Of a stretch of DNA of 64,000 bases, positions 47,864 through 61,302 are shown piece by piece. The DNA comes from Escherichia sp. ESNIH1. GTDB lineage: Bacteria; Pseudomonadota; Gammaproteobacteria; Enterobacterales; Enterobacteriaceae. The translations under genes were made by a program, and so were the position numbers. Numbering within the stretch: the first letter of the stretch is position 1; every line of letters begins with the position of its first letter. The stretch spans positions 310,001 through 374,000 of the forward strand of contig PQKR01000005.1 in the NCBI GenBank assembly GCA_002918705.1, given 5' to 3'. Under the pieces are notes generated by a model. That model made no database searches. It was not told where the DNA came from and saw nothing but the letters and a program-made list of their open reading frames with translations.

Positions 47864-48676
47864 TTAATTCAGGACAAACTTCTCGATAGCGTAAGCCACG
47901 CCGTCTTCAAGATTGGTTTTGGTCACGAAGTTGGCGACCTCTTTTACCGACGGAATAGCATTGTCCATAGCGACGCCCATACCGGCATACTCCAGCATGG
48001 CGATGTCATTCTCCTGATCGCCAATCGCCATCACCTCTTCCGGCTTGATGTTCAGCGCATCGGCCAGCGATTTCACGCCGGTGCCTTTAGTGACGCTTTT
48101 ATCGAGAATTTCAAGGAAGTAAGGCGCGCTTTTCAGCACCGTGTACTTCTCTTTTACCTCCGCCGGAATGCGGGCTATTGCCTGGTCGAGGATGGCCGGC
48201 TCATCAATCATCATCACCTTCAGCAGCTGGATAGCCGGATCCATCTTCTCGGCTTCGCAGAATACCAGCGGAATGGTCGCGACGTAGGATTCGTGCACCG
48301 TGTAGTAGCTGATGTCGCGGTTAGCAGTATAGAGGGTGTTACGGTCGAGCGCGTGGAAGTGGGAGCCCACCTCGCGGGAGAGCTGCTCAAGGTAGCGGTA
48401 GTCATCGTAGCTGAGCGGGGTCTGCGCCACGGTGCTGCCGTCGCTGGCTTTCTGCACCAGCGCGCCGTTATAGGTAATGCAGTAGTCACCCGGCCTGTCC
48501 ATATGCAGCTCTTTCAGGTAGCTGTGCACGCCCGCGTAAGGACGCCCGGTAGTCAGCACAACGTTAACCCCACGCTCACGCGCGGCGGCAATCGCATTTT
48601 TAACGGCAGGTGAAATGGTATGGTCCGGCAGCAGCAAGGTGCCGTCCATGTCGATTGCAATGAGTTTGATAGCCAT
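47864..48676 (-). CDS. yidA: HAD-family sugar phosphatase YidA
   Basis: A 270-residue Cof-type HAD phosphatase, same length as E. coli YidA. The nucleophile motif is IAIDMDGTLLLPDH, motif II is VVLTTGRPY, Lys is in SVTKGTGVKSLA, and the acidic motif is MAIGDQENDIAMLEYAG. It dephosphorylates sugar phosphates in the cytoplasm. yidB, between yidA and gyrB in E. coli, is missing here. Confidence 0.94.
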   Translation of the reverse strand: MAIKLIAIDMDGTLLLPDHTISPAVKNAIAAARERGVNVVLTTGRPYAGVHSYLKELHMDRPGDYCITYNGALVQKASDGSTVAQTPLSYDDYRYLEQLSREVGSHFHALDRNTLYTANRDISYYTVHESYVATIPLVFCEAEKMDPAIQLLKVMMIDEPAILDQAIARIPAEVKEKYTVLKSAPYFLEILDKSVTKGTGVKSLADALNIKPEEVMAIGDQENDIAMLEYAGMGVAMDNAIPSVKEVANFVTKTNLEDGVAYAIEKFVLN

Positions 48677-48797
48677 GAGTTCCCCAGCGTAAAAGAGTTA
48701 ACTCTTATGCTAGCGTGATTCTGCTCAAAAGACAGTAAGCGCGAAGAGGGAAAAGGGGGACAGAAGCGGGGCGGTATATTCCCCATTTACAGGCGTG

Positions 48798-48827
48798 GTA
48801 GCCCCGGCAAGCGTCGCGCCGCCGGGG
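48798..48827. repeat. REP unit between yidA and gyrB
   Basis: GTAGCCCCGGCAAGCGTCGC followed by GCCGCCGGGG is a REP-type stem in the 161-bp gap. Confidence 0.7.
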
Positions 48828-48837
48828 AACAAACCGA

Positions 48838-52353
<3,516 letters not shown>

Positions 52354-52354
<1 letters not shown>

Positions 52355-53454
52355 TACAGTCTCATTGGCATAACAACGTAAGCCGCACTTTGGCTGGCCG
52401 CATCTTCAATCTGCACGCTCGACACGGAGTCCGTCAGCAGAATACGTACGTTTTCGCACTTCAGCGCGTTGAGCACGTCCAGCACGTAGCTGACGTTAAA
52501 GCCGATCTCCATCTCCGTCCCGGCATAGGTGACGTCGAGGATCTCTTCGGCCTCTTCCTGCTCCGGGTTGTTCGCGGTGATCTTGAGCTGGTTTTCGCTG
52601 ACGTAGAGGCGCACGCCGCGGAACTTCTCGTTAGAGAGAATGGCCGCGCGGGCGAAAGCCTGCTTGAGGATATCGCAGCCAGCATCGAGATGCTTATCCG
52701 GGTTCTTCGGCAGCACGCGACGGTAGTCCGGGAAGCGACCGTCCACCAGCTTGGAGGTGAAGATAAAGTCGCCCACGTGTGCACGGATATTGTTGCTGCC
52801 GATCTGCACGCGCAGCGGTGTTTCACCGCCGTCGAGCATACGCATCAGCTCAATCACGCCTTTACGCGGCACGATCACCGAATGGTTCGGCAGCGACTGC
52901 CCAACCGGCATAGAACAGACCGCCAGACGGTGGCCGTCGGTCGCCACGGTGCGCAGCTCTTCGCCTTCGGTTTCAAACAGCATCCCGTTCAGGTAGTAGC
53001 GTACGTCCTGATGGGCCATCGAGAACTGGGTCGCCTCGATCAGACGCTTCATGGTCGCCTGCGGCAGGGTGAACTCTACTTCGCTCTGCCAGTCGTCGAG
53101 GTTAGGGAAATCCGCTGCCGGCAAAGTCGACAGCGAGAAACGGCTGCGCCCGGAGCGCACCAGCATCCGATCGCCCTCCAGCTGCACGGCGATCTCTGCG
53201 CCTTCCGGCAGGCCACGGCAAATATCGAAGAATTTGCGCGCCGGGACGGTGGTTGCGCCGGGTTCATGCGGCTGGGCCAGCGCAACGCGGGCGACCATCT
53301 CCATCTCCAGATCGGTGCCGGTAAGGGAGAGCGCGCCATCAGCCACCTGCAGCAGCAGGTTGCCCAGGATCGGCAGCGTAGGACGACCACCCAGCGGGCC
53401 ACTGACCTGCTGAAGCGGTTTTAATAGGTGTTCACGTTCAACGGTAAATTTCAT
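52354..53454 (-). CDS. dnaN: DNA polymerase III beta clamp
   Basis: A 366-residue sliding clamp made of three similar domains, same length as E. coli DnaN ([35 protein letters not shown] at the start, [10 protein letters not shown] at the end with the cleft-lining MPMRL). It tethers polymerase III and other enzymes to DNA. It begins 4 bp after dnaA. Confidence 0.98.
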
Positions 53455-53458
53455 AGCA

Positions 53459-54856
53459 TCACGACGATAGAGTTCGGATTAAATTGGAGAAATCTTCTTT
53501 GATATCATGGCTCTCTTCACGCAGCTGCTCGATTTTACGGCAGGCGTGGAGCACGGTCGTATGGTCGCGGCCGCCAAACGCATCGCCGATCTCCGGCAGG
53601 CTGTGGTTGGTCAGCTCTTTGGCCAGCGCCATTGCCATCTGGCGCGGGCGCGCTACCGAGCGGGATCGGCGCTTGGAGAGCAGATCCGCCACTTTAATTT
53701 TGTAGTACTCCGCCACCGTCTTTTGAATATTGTCGATGGTGACCAGTTTTTCCTGGAGCGCCAGCAGATCGCGCAGCGCTTCACGAACGAAATCGATGGT
53801 GATGGCGCGGCCGGTGAAGTTGGCGTTAGCGATGACGCGGTTCAGCGCCCCCTCCAGCTCACGCACGTTAGAGCGTAGACGTTTGGCAATAAAGAACGCC
53901 ACCTCGCCCGGCAGACGAATGTCGTTTTCGTCAGCCTTTTTCATCAGGATCGCCACGCGGGTTTCGAGCTCCGGCGGTTCGATCGCTACGGTCAGCCCCC
54001 AGCCAAAGCGCGACTTCAGACGATCCTCAACGCCGTTGATCTCTTTTGGATAACGATCCGAGGTGAGAATAATCTGTTGGTTGCCTTCCAGCAGGGCGTT
54101 AAAGGTGTGGAAAAACTCCTCCTGGGAGCGCTCTTTATTGGCAAAAAACTGGATGTCATCGATCAGCAGGGCGTCTACGGAGCGGTAGTAGCGTTTAAAC
54201 TCTTCGATGGCGTTGTTCTGCAACGCTTTTACCATGTCCTGCACAAAGCGCTCGGAGTGCATATAGACCACTTTAGCATTGGGCTTGCGCGCCACGATGC
54301 CGTTACCCACCGCGTGCAGCAGGTGCGTCTTACCGAGACCCGTACCGCCGTAGAGAAACAGTGGGTTATACGCTCCGCCAGGGTTATCGGCCACCTGGCG
54401 AGCCGCCGCGCGGGCCAGCTGGTTCGATTTACCTTCGACGAAGTTATCAAATGTATGTTTAACGTTGACGTTAGAGCGGTAGGTAGGCTCAGCCGGGGCG
54501 GGAACGTTGTCCCAGCCCGCACGTGGCGCAGGCGCGACGCGAGGCATCTGCACCGCCGCCACCTGGGCAGGCGCGGCGACGCTTGCCGGCTCCTTTAGCG
54601 TATGGGCGACCGGCCGGGTACCTACTTCAAAGCGCAGCTGCGGCGTATCCGAGCCGCAGAACTCGTTCAGCAGTCCGTTGATATTATTAAGGTACTTGTC
54701 CCTGACCCAATCGAGTACAAAACGGTTTGGCGCATACAAAGCCAGCGTGTTGTCACTCAGTTCCGCCTGCAATGGGCGGATCCACATACTGAATTCTGTG
54801 GCTGGTAACTCATCCTGCAGTCGGGCAAGACACTGCTGCCAAAGCGAAAGTGACAC
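53459..54856 (-). CDS. dnaA: Replication initiator DnaA
   Basis: A 465-residue initiator: N-terminal DnaB-contact domain ([30 protein letters not shown]), a variable linker at about 85-130, the AAA+ domain with Walker [10 protein letters not shown] and Walker [10 protein letters not shown], and the DNA-binding signature [18 protein letters not shown]. It starts at a GTG (54854-54856), as in E. coli; the open frame to 54922 is upstream leader. A DnaA box lies in its promoter region. Confidence 0.98.
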   Translation of the reverse strand: MSLSLWQQCLARLQDELPATEFSMWIRPLQAELSDNTLALYAPNRFVLDWVRDKYLNNINGLLNEFCGSDTPQLRFEVGTRPVAHTLKEPASVAAPAQVAAVQMPRVAPAPRAGWDNVPAPAEPTYRSNVNVKHTFDNFVEGKSNQLARAAARQVADNPGGAYNPLFLYGGTGLGKTHLLHAVGNGIVARKPNAKVVYMHSERFVQDMVKALQNNAIEEFKRYYRSVDALLIDDIQFFANKERSQEEFFHTFNALLEGNQQIILTSDRYPKEINGVEDRLKSRFGWGLTVAIEPPELETRVAILMKKADENDIRLPGEVAFFIAKRLRSNVRELEGALNRVIANANFTGRAITIDFVREALRDLLALQEKLVTIDNIQKTVAEYYKIKVADLLSKRRSRSVARPRQMAMALAKELTNHSLPEIGDAFGGRDHTTVLHACRKIEQLREESHDIKEDFSNLIRTLSS

Positions 54857-54954
54857 GGCGGACTCCACTCGAACAAAAGTCGATAATAAAAGACGAAAGC
54901 TGAAATTAATGATTGTAGACACACGTCGAAAAGACCCCTGAAGGGTGACGTGCG

Positions 54955-54975
54955 AACCGCTATTTGCGGTTTTTT
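54955..54975 (+). terminator. Terminator-like hairpin in the dnaA leader, + strand
   Basis: AACCGC-TATTT-GCGGTT followed by TTTT reads as an intrinsic terminator on the + strand, antisense to the dnaA leader. It may stop antisense transcripts coming from dnaA towards rpmH. Confidence 0.45.
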
Positions 54976-54977
54976 GC

Positions 54978-55007
54978 CCCGATCCGGATCCGGAATGCAG
55001 GATCGGG
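54978..55007. repeat. Inverted repeat with GATC sites in the dnaA leader
   Basis: CCCGATCC and GGATCGGG form an 8-bp perfect dyad, and the inner CGGATCCGG is itself palindromic. It contains three Dam sites and lies just downstream of the dnaA -10 box (TATGAT on the minus strand, 55020-55015). Confidence 0.5.
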
Positions 55008-55014
55008 ACCGCGG

Positions 55015-55077
55015 ATCATAACGTAAACCGCCGAAGAGATCTTCTGTTTCTCACAGATTCTTCACGATTTATCCACA
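55015..55077 (-). promoter_or_regulatory. dnaA promoter with DnaA box
   Basis: A -10 box TATGAT is read on the minus strand at 55020-55015, and a perfect DnaA box TTATCCACA lies at 55069-55077. E. coli dnaA is autoregulated through the same box. The whole gap 54857-55464 holds the divergent dnaA and rpmH promoters and about eleven GATC sites in 54970-55210. Confidence 0.7.
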
Positions 55078-55208
55078 GGACGATCCGAATCGGCTAAGTG
55101 TAAACGATCCTGATGCCGGTGCGGCACGATTTAGGCCGCATATTGGAAAAATTACTGAGGATCGGTAAAAATTTGCGTAAACGATCTAATGAAGATCCTG
55201 AAGGATCC

Positions 55209-55236
55209 TTGCGCTTTGGCCCTCAGGTCGTATAAT
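55209..55236 (+). promoter_or_regulatory. rpmH promoter 1
   Basis: TTGCGC and a perfect TATAAT are separated by 16 bases, about 229 bp before rpmH. Confidence 0.65.
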
Positions 55237-55333
55237 CCTCCACCCGGCGCGCGCTGCTCGATTTCTTGCGTCGACTGCCGTCTACTTTTCAGGCAAAAAC
55301 AGCGGAATTTAGGCGGTATATAAGGAAAGAGAA

Positions 55334-55362
55334 TTGACTCCGGAGTGTACAATTATTACAAT
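55334..55362 (+). promoter_or_regulatory. rpmH promoter 2
   Basis: TTGACT and TACAAT are separated by 17 bases, about 103 bp before rpmH. Confidence 0.65.
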
Positions 55363-55452
55363 CCGGCCTCTTTAATCATCAACACTGAGGCGTAAGACGT
55401 TGGCACTGCCCAGCGGACCGACGCGAAATTCAGTGAATTCATTCAAGTTTAG

Positions 55453-55605
<153 letters not shown>

Positions 55606-55620
55606 TAAAGCTAACCCTGA

Positions 55621-55980
55621 GTGGTTAAGCTCGCATTTCCCAGGGAGTTACGTTTGTTAACTCCCAATCATTTCACATTCGTCTTCCAGCAGCCACAACG
55701 GGCTGGCACGCCGCAAATCACCATCCTCGGCCGCCTGAATTCGCTGGGGCATCCCCGTATCGGTCTTACCGTCGCCAAGAAAAATGTTAAGCGCGCGCAT
55801 GAACGCAACCGGATCAAACGTCTGACGCGTGAAAGCTTCCGCTTACGCCAGCATGAACTGCCAGCAATGGATTTCGTGGTGGTGGCGAAGAAGGGGGTTG
55901 CTGACCTCGATAACCGTGCTCTCACGGAAGCGTTGGAAAAACTATGGCGCCGCCACTGTCGCCTGGCTCACGGCTCCTGA
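55621..55980 (+). CDS. rnpA: RNase P protein component
   Basis: A 119-residue basic protein with the RNase P signature [19 protein letters not shown]. It binds the M1 RNA and helps cleave pre-tRNA 5' leaders. It starts with GTG at 55621, as in E. coli, and its end overlaps yidD by 37 bases. Confidence 0.97.
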   Translation: MVKLAFPRELRLLTPNHFTFVFQQPQRAGTPQITILGRLNSLGHPRIGLTVAKKNVKRAHERNRIKRLTRESFRLRQHELPAMDFVVVAKKGVADLDNRALTEALEKLWRRHCRLAHGS

Positions 55981-56201
55981 TAGCCCTCATTCGGGTTTAT
56001 CAGCGCCTGATCAGTCCGCTGCTTGGGCCGCACTGTCGTTTCACCCCGACCTGTTCGCAATATGGAATTGAGGCATTGCGCAGGTTCGGAGTGATAAAAG
56101 GCAGTTGGTTGACGGTGAAACGCGTATTAAAATGCCACCCTTTACACCCGGGTGGCGACGACCCCGTCCCGCCAGGACCTTTTAATACCAGAGAACACTA
56201 A
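55944..56201 (+). CDS. yidD: Membrane protein insertion efficiency factor YidD
   Basis: An 85-residue protein with the conserved [23 protein letters not shown] and [13 protein letters not shown] motifs with three Cys. It helps YidC-dependent insertion. It overlaps rnpA and ends 2 bp before yidC. Confidence 0.95.
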   Translation: MAPPLSPGSRLLIALIRVYQRLISPLLGPHCRFTPTCSQYGIEALRRFGVIKGSWLTVKRVLKCHPLHPGGDDPVPPGPFNTREH

Positions 56202-56203
56202 CG

Positions 56204-57850
56204 ATGGATTCGCAACGCAATCTTTTTGTCATCGCTTTGTTGTTCGTGTCTTTCATGATCTGGCAAGCCTGGGAGCAGGATAAAAATCCTCAGCCTCAGA
56301 CGCAGCAGACCACGCAGACTACGACCACCGCAGCGGGTAGTGCCGCAGACCAGGGCGTACCGGCCAGTGGCCAGGGGAAACTCATTACCGTTAAGACCGA
56401 CGTGCTGGAACTGACCATCAACACCCGTGGTGGTGATGTTGAGCAGGCGCTGCTGTTGGGCTACCCGAAAGAGCTGAAGTCTACCGAACCTTTCCAGCTG
56501 CTGGAAACCACGCCTGAGTTCATCTACCAGGCACAGAGCGGTCTGACCGGTCGCGACGGCCCAGATAACCCGGCAAACGGCGCGCGTCCGCTGTATAACG
56601 TTAACAGCGATACCTTCGTCATGGCCGACGGCCAGAACGAGCTGGCGATCCCGCTGACCTACACCGACGCCGCAGGGAATACCTTCACCAAAACCTTCAC
56701 CCTGAAACGCGGTGATTACGCGGTGAGCGTGGGCTACAACGTGGCGAACAGCAGCGCGAAACCGCTGGAGATCGCCACCTTTGGCCAGCTGAAGCAGTCC
56801 ATCAATCTGCCAGCCCATCGTGATACCGGCAGCAGCAACTTTGCGCTGCATACCTTCCGCGGTGCGGCCTACTCTACGCCGGACGAGAAGTACGAAAAAT
56901 ATAAATTCGATACTATCGCCGACAACGAGAACCTGAACGTGACCTCTAACGGCGGCTGGGTCGCCATGCTGCAGCAGTACTTTGCCACCGCATGGATCCC
57001 GCGCAGCGACGTCGCGAACAACTTCTACACCAGCAACCTGGGCAACGGCGTGGCTGCTATCGGCTACAAATCTGCACCGGTACTGGTCCAGCCTGGCCAG
57101 ACTGCCGCGCTGACCAGCACCCTGTGGGTTGGCCCGGAAATCCAGGACAAGATGGCTGCCGTTGCGCCGCATCTGGACCTGACCGTTGACTACGGCTGGC
57201 TGTGGTTTATCTCTCAGCCGCTGTTTAAGCTGCTGAAGTGGATCCATAGCTTCCTGGGCAACTGGGGCTTCTCCATTATCATGATCACCTTTATCGTTCG
57301 TGGCATCATGTACCCGCTGACCAAGGCGCAGTACACCTCGATGGCGAAGATGCGCATGCTGCAGCCGAAGATTCAGGCCATGCGTGAGCGTCTGGGCGAT
57401 GATAAACAGCGTCAGAGCCAGGAGATGATGGCTCTGTATAAAGCTGAGAAGGTTAACCCGCTGGGCGGCTGCTTACCGCTGGTTATCCAGATGCCTATCT
57501 TCCTTGCGCTGTACTACATGCTGATGGGCTCCATTGAGCTGCGCCATGCGCCGTTCGCCCTGTGGATCCATGACCTGTCTGCACAGGACCCGTACTACAT
57601 CCTGCCGATCCTGATGGGCGTGACGATGTTCTTCATCCAGAAGATGTCGCCGACCACCGTGACCGACCCGATGCAGCAGAAGATCATGACCTTTATGCCG
57701 GTCATCTTTACGGTCTTCTTCCTGTGGTTCCCGTCTGGTCTGGTGCTGTACTATATCGTCAGCAACCTGGTGACCATTCTGCAGCAGCAGCTGATCTACC
57801 GCGGTCTGGAGAAGCGTGGCCTGCATAGCCGCGAGAAGAAAAGCTCCTAA
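56204..57850 (+). CDS. yidC: Membrane protein insertase YidC
   Basis: A 548-residue inner-membrane protein, same length as in E. coli. An N-terminal anchor ([18 protein letters not shown]) is followed by a large periplasmic beta domain (about 60-340) and the conserved five-segment insertase core with the positively charged groove ([21 protein letters not shown]). It inserts membrane proteins alone or with SecYEG. Confidence 0.98.
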   Translation: MDSQRNLFVIALLFVSFMIWQAWEQDKNPQPQTQQTTQTTTTAAGSAADQGVPASGQGKLITVKTDVLELTINTRGGDVEQALLLGYPKELKSTEPFQLLETTPEFIYQAQSGLTGRDGPDNPANGARPLYNVNSDTFVMADGQNELAIPLTYTDAAGNTFTKTFTLKRGDYAVSVGYNVANSSAKPLEIATFGQLKQSINLPAHRDTGSSNFALHTFRGAAYSTPDEKYEKYKFDTIADNENLNVTSNGGWVAMLQQYFATAWIPRSDVANNFYTSNLGNGVAAIGYKSAPVLVQPGQTAALTSTLWVGPEIQDKMAAVAPHLDLTVDYGWLWFISQPLFKLLKWIHSFLGNWGFSIIMITFIVRGIMYPLTKAQYTSMAKMRMLQPKIQAMRERLGDDKQRQSQEMMALYKAEKVNPLGGCLPLVIQMPIFLALYYMLMGSIELRHAPFALWIHDLSAQDPYYILPILMGVTMFFIQKMSPTTVTDPMQQKIMTFMPVIFTVFFLWFPSGLVLYYIVSNLVTILQQQLIYRGLEKRGLHSREKKSS

Positions 57851-57859
57851 TCGTAAGCT

Positions 57860-57889
57860 GTAGGCCGGGTTAGCGCAGCGCCACCCGGC
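57860..57889. repeat. REP unit between yidC and mnmE
   Basis: GTAGGCCGGGTTAGCGCAGC followed by GCCACCCGGC forms a REP stem 10 bp after yidC. Confidence 0.75.
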
Positions 57890-57906
57890 AAAGGAAAGTA
57901 CAGAGA

Positions 57907-57930
57907 GGGCGGTCAGATGACCGCCCTTTT
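57907..57930 (+). terminator. Terminator after yidC
   Basis: GGGCGGTCA and TGACCGCCC pair around a tiny loop and are followed by TTTTTATT. It lies 25 bp before mnmE, which must therefore have readthrough or its own promoter. Confidence 0.75.
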
Positions 57931-57954
57931 TATTGGTAACAATAGAGACATATC

Positions 57955-59319
57955 ATGAGCCATAACGACACTATCGTCGCCCAGGCAACCCCACCGGGAC
58001 GCGGTGGTGTGGGCATTCTGCGTATCTCCGGCCACAAGGCCCGTGAAGTGGCGCAGGCCGTACTCGGCAAGCTGCCTAAACCGCGCTACGCCGACTACCT
58101 GCCGTTTAACGACGCGGACGGCACGGCGCTGGATCAGGGCATCGCCCTCTGGTTCCCCGGCCCGAACTCCTTTACCGGTGAGGACGTGCTGGAGCTGCAG
58201 GGACACGGCGGGCCGGTGATCCTCGACCTGCTGCTAAAGCGCATCCTGACCCTGCCCGGTCTGCGCATCGCCCGTCCCGGCGAGTTTTCCGAGCGTGCAT
58301 TCCTTAACGACAAGCTCGACCTGGCCCAGGCCGAAGCGATTGCTGACCTGATCGATGCCAGCTCTGAGCAGGCCGCACGCTCGGCGCTGAACTCGTTGCA
58401 GGGGGCATTCTCCACCCGCGTTAACCATCTGGTGGAAGCACTTACTCACTTGCGAATCTACGTGGAAGCCGCGATTGACTTCCCTGACGAGGAGATCGAC
58501 TTTCTCTCCGATGGTAAAATCGAAGCGCAGCTTAACAATGTGATGACCGATCTCGACGCCGTACGGGCGGAAGCGCGCCAGGGCAGCCTGCTGCGTGAAG
58601 GGATGAAGGTGGTCATCGCTGGTCGCCCGAACGCCGGGAAATCGAGCCTGCTAAACGCCCTGGCCGGGCGCGAGGCCGCTATCGTGACCGATATCGCCGG
58701 TACTACCCGCGACGTGCTGCGCGAGCATATTCATATCGACGGCATGCCGCTGCATATTATCGATACCGCCGGGTTACGCGATGCCAGCGACGAGGTGGAG
58801 CGCATCGGCATTGAGCGTGCCTGGCAGGAGATTGAGCAGGCCGACCGGGTGCTGTTTATGGTCGATGGCACCACTACTGACGCCGTAGATCCGACGGAAA
58901 TCTGGCCGGACTTTATTGCCCGTCTGCCCGCGAAGCTGCCGATCACCGTGGTACGTAATAAAGCCGATCTCACCGGTGAGACGCTGGGTATCAGCGAGGT
59001 AAATGGTCACTCACTTGTTCGCCTCTCCGCCTACACCGGCGAAGGCGTTGACGTGCTGCGTAACCATCTTAAGCAGAGTATGGGCTTTGATACGCAGATG
59101 GAAGGTGGCTTCCTGGCACGTCGTCGCCACCTGCAGGCGCTGGAGGTGGCGGCAGAGCACCTACAACAGGGCAAAGCCCAGCTTCTCGGCGCATGGGCGG
59201 GCGAGCTGCTGGCGGAAGAGCTGCGCCTGGCCCAGCAGAGCCTGAGCGAGATCACCGGCGAGTTTACCTCCGACGACCTGTTAGGACGGATCTTCTCGAG
59301 CTTCTGTATTGGGAAGTAA
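57955..59319 (+). CDS. mnmE: tRNA modification GTPase MnmE
   Basis: A 454-residue GTPase: N-terminal folate-binding domain, helical domain, and G domain with [26 protein letters not shown] and NKAD, ending in the essential FCIGK. With MnmG it makes the 5-carboxymethylaminomethyl group at wobble U34. Length matches E. coli. A terminator follows at 59349. Confidence 0.97.
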   Translation: MSHNDTIVAQATPPGRGGVGILRISGHKAREVAQAVLGKLPKPRYADYLPFNDADGTALDQGIALWFPGPNSFTGEDVLELQGHGGPVILDLLLKRILTLPGLRIARPGEFSERAFLNDKLDLAQAEAIADLIDASSEQAARSALNSLQGAFSTRVNHLVEALTHLRIYVEAAIDFPDEEIDFLSDGKIEAQLNNVMTDLDAVRAEARQGSLLREGMKVVIAGRPNAGKSSLLNALAGREAAIVTDIAGTTRDVLREHIHIDGMPLHIIDTAGLRDASDEVERIGIERAWQEIEQADRVLFMVDGTTTDAVDPTEIWPDFIARLPAKLPITVVRNKADLTGETLGISEVNGHSLVRLSAYTGEGVDVLRNHLKQSMGFDTQMEGGFLARRRHLQALEVAAEHLQQGKAQLLGAWAGELLAEELRLAQQSLSEITGEFTSDDLLGRIFSSFCIGK

Positions 59320-59348
59320 CGTTTTAGATAGGTATGTGAAGCGTTGTT

Positions 59349-59380
59349 AACCCGCATTGACTGGTGTTGATGCGGGTTTT
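59349..59380 (+). terminator. mnmE terminator
   Basis: AACCCGCAT and ATGCGGGTT form a 9-bp stem with a 12-base loop and a TTTT tail. Confidence 0.8.
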
Positions 59381-59397
59381 AGTTTGATTTATTTACA

Positions 59398-59619
59398 TCA
59401 AACGTCTTGAAACTCACGAACCAGCGTTGCTTTTAGCTTGCGGCGTAGTAAAGAGGCTGAAGAGTGTTTTTTCTCTGCTTTAATCTCTTTTAGATCTGTT
59501 TTCGCTGAGTTCAGATTGTAAGCTTCCAGCTCGGCTGTGACTAATGCTTGCATTACCTCTTTCTCATCAGTAACAAGAAGGCGTGACGCAGAATGCACAT
59601 GTTTATTGTAATACGACAT
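59398..59619 (-). CDS. Unknown 73-residue helical protein
   Basis: Not recognised. It is a small charged, probably alpha-helical protein; residues 20-55 (EVMQALVTAELEAYNLNSAK, then DLKEIKAEKK) suggest coiled-coil character, and the C-terminus is basic (LLRRKLKATLVREF). It has no signal or membrane segment. GGGAGAG lies 8 bases before the ATG, and it overlaps the upstream gene's end by 17 bases, so the two form an operon. AT content is higher than the neighbours. An antitoxin-like or partner role is possible but unsupported. Confidence 0.6.
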   Translation of the reverse strand: MSYYNKHVHSASRLLVTDEKEVMQALVTAELEAYNLNSAKTDLKEIKAEKKHSSASLLRRKLKATLVREFQDV

Positions 59620-60187
59620 AGCAAGCTCTCCCTTCGGTTACGTGTTTGTATGCATGCAGCTCGACTGGTAACAACGGGCGCGGTACTTTCTTAGGCAGCC
59701 CTGTACGTCGATTATAGCGTGGTTCATTTTTTAACCCAAGCATATAGTCATAAACCTCTTCTAGTGAAGTTGTACGACCGATATCTACCACTCCACCTGT
59801 CGCAGCCTGAAAGACAAATCCACCAACGTTAAATTTTTCAAAATGCGCGATTAATGTCAGCGCCACAGTCTGAAGAACAACTGCACTGCCTAACCCGGAA
59901 AACTGTACATGCCGAAAATCGGCGAGAGAGTCCATCCCATCATAAATATCGAAATAAACCTCTGCCATACCATTAGAAGGAAAAGGAATGTTTTCAGGCA
60001 TTTCGTAGCCGATGCGGGTAAAAATGGCCTCATCGCTCAGGCTTCCTATGATGACTGTGTATACTTCGTTACCAGCGACAAAAACATAGCTATAATGTAC
60101 TCGACGATCGTAGACGAATTTCTTTCTACGCATTTCATATCCATCGAGATATACCTCTTCTTCAATACGCAATCCTCGCTCCTTCAT
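59603..60187 (-). CDS. Unknown 194-residue protein, cassette partner
   Basis: Not recognised. A soluble, mixed alpha/beta protein with a beta-rich first half (EEEVYLDGYEMRRKKFVYD, VAGNEVYTVIIGSLSD) and a hydrophobic helix with a Gly-rich approach (SGLGSAVVLQTVALTLIAHF) near residue 100, followed by GGFVFQAATGG. The pattern faintly recalls a GNAT acetyltransferase fold, but the acyl-CoA motif is not convincing. GGAAAG lies about 11 bases before the ATG at 60187. It overlaps the 73-residue gene by 17 bases. This pair fills the site that holds tnaCAB-mdtL-yidZ in E. coli. Confidence 0.6.
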   Translation of the reverse strand: MKERGLRIEEEVYLDGYEMRRKKFVYDRRVHYSYVFVAGNEVYTVIIGSLSDEAIFTRIGYEMPENIPFPSNGMAEVYFDIYDGMDSLADFRHVQFSGLGSAVVLQTVALTLIAHFEKFNVGGFVFQAATGGVVDIGRTTSLEEVYDYMLGLKNEPRYNRRTGLPKKVPRPLLPVELHAYKHVTEGRACYVVLQ

Positions 60188-60368
60188 AAAACACGTCTTT
60201 CCTTCATCCTATTACGAAGGTTTATGTGAGCATCGGATCATAACGAGACGAGAACACCCCAGTTCGCTAGCCCTGTCACAACGTTTCGTTTTTCATCCTC
60301 TTAGTGCTGGATAAAGCATTAAAAATTAAAAACAGATAAACAGAGCGCGGGCACGTTAGCGCCAGACC

Positions 60369-60399
60369 GTAGGCCCGTGCAAGCGGAGCGCCGCCGGGC
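60369..60399. repeat. REP-like unit upstream of yieE
   Basis: GTAGGCCCGTGCAAGCGGAG followed by CGCCGCCGGGC lies in the 355-bp gap 60188-60542. The rest of this gap shows no other gene; it should hold the promoters of the minus-strand cassette and of yieE. Confidence 0.6.
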
Positions 60400-60542
60400 A
60401 ACAAATAGCTAAGAATTACCCCGAATTGTAAAAGTGCCGCAGAGTGCTTTGTCCCCCCTTTTTTCCGTGCTAAAACCTGCACACAATACGACATACTGCT
60501 TTTACCGTTGCGAGCGGGCTAACCATTATCATGGAGTGAAAA

Positions 60543-61268
60543 ATGGCGACACATTTTGCAAGAGGGATCCTTACCGATGGACAGCTGGTCTCCGTCCGCC
60601 TGCCCTCGTCCTGTCACGATCGAGCCCGGGCACTGCCGGAACACCACCGAACCCGCTACCTAGCCTCCCGCGCCCTGCTCGCCGAGCTGTTTTTTATGCT
60701 CTACGGTTTAAGCGAGCTGCCTGAAATCATCATCCAGTCCAATGGTCGCCCGGTCTTTGCCGATCGCAGCCTGCCCCACTTTTCATTAGCCTATGCCGGG
60801 AACATGGTCGGCGTCGCAATCACCACCAGCGGCCTGTGCGGTCTGAATATGACGCTACAGCGGGCAACGCGCAGCTTTCACACTCCCCACGCCCAGGAGC
60901 ACCAGGTTTTCTCCAGCAACGAAAGGCTGTGGATCAACAACCAGACCGATCCCAACGAGGCTCAGGCACAGATCGTGACCCTGCGACAGAGCGTGCTGAA
61001 GATGGCCAGCCAGACTCAGGATACGCCAGGCTTTCTACAGCTGCTGCCTGGCTCCGGCAAGCTGCGTGCGGCACAGCCTGCTCCGATTGAGGTGCTCTGC
61101 GACGCAGAGGACGTGCTAATCTGGTCCGTGGCGGTTTCGCCCGCCATTGAAAGCCTGAAGATTTGGGAGTTTGATACGAAGCGGGGGTGGCGCGGCCTGT
61201 CAGATATTCAAACCCGCGCGAACAATCCCGCCACCCGCCTGATGCGTTTTACCAGCCTGCCTGCGTAA
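60543..61268 (+). CDS. yieE: YieE, phosphopantetheinyl transferase-like protein
   Basis: A 241-residue protein matching E. coli YieE (MATHFARGILTDGQLVSVRL, SLAYAGNMVGVAITTSG), annotated there as a putative 4'-phosphopantetheinyl transferase. The family's Mg motif G(I/V)DxE is here GLNMT at residues 101-104, with Asn102 and Thr104 in place of Asp and Glu, and no WxxKEAxxK motif follows. It may therefore lack transferase activity. It is 34 bp before chrR and probably cotranscribed. Confidence 0.85.
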   Translation: MATHFARGILTDGQLVSVRLPSSCHDRARALPEHHRTRYLASRALLAELFFMLYGLSELPEIIIQSNGRPVFADRSLPHFSLAYAGNMVGVAITTSGLCGLNMTLQRATRSFHTPHAQEHQVFSSNERLWINNQTDPNEAQAQIVTLRQSVLKMASQTQDTPGFLQLLPGSGKLRAAQPAPIEVLCDAEDVLIWSVAVSPAIESLKIWEFDTKRGWRGLSDIQTRANNPATRLMRFTSLPA

Positions 61269-61302
61269 CTCGCTTCACTACACTTACCGGTAAGGAGTAA
61301 AG

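Noticed and set aside
52390-53424. 344-codon + strand frame inside dnaN
   Set aside because: Antisense shadow of dnaN; its translation is rich in His, Arg and Gln and matches nothing known.
56198-57247. 349-codon minus-strand frame inside yidC
   Set aside because: Antisense shadow of yidC with no ribosome site.
59320-59397. tnaC leader or tna operon after mnmE
   Set aside because: No leader peptide with the W-x11-P pattern and no tryptophanase gene follows; only a terminator is present.
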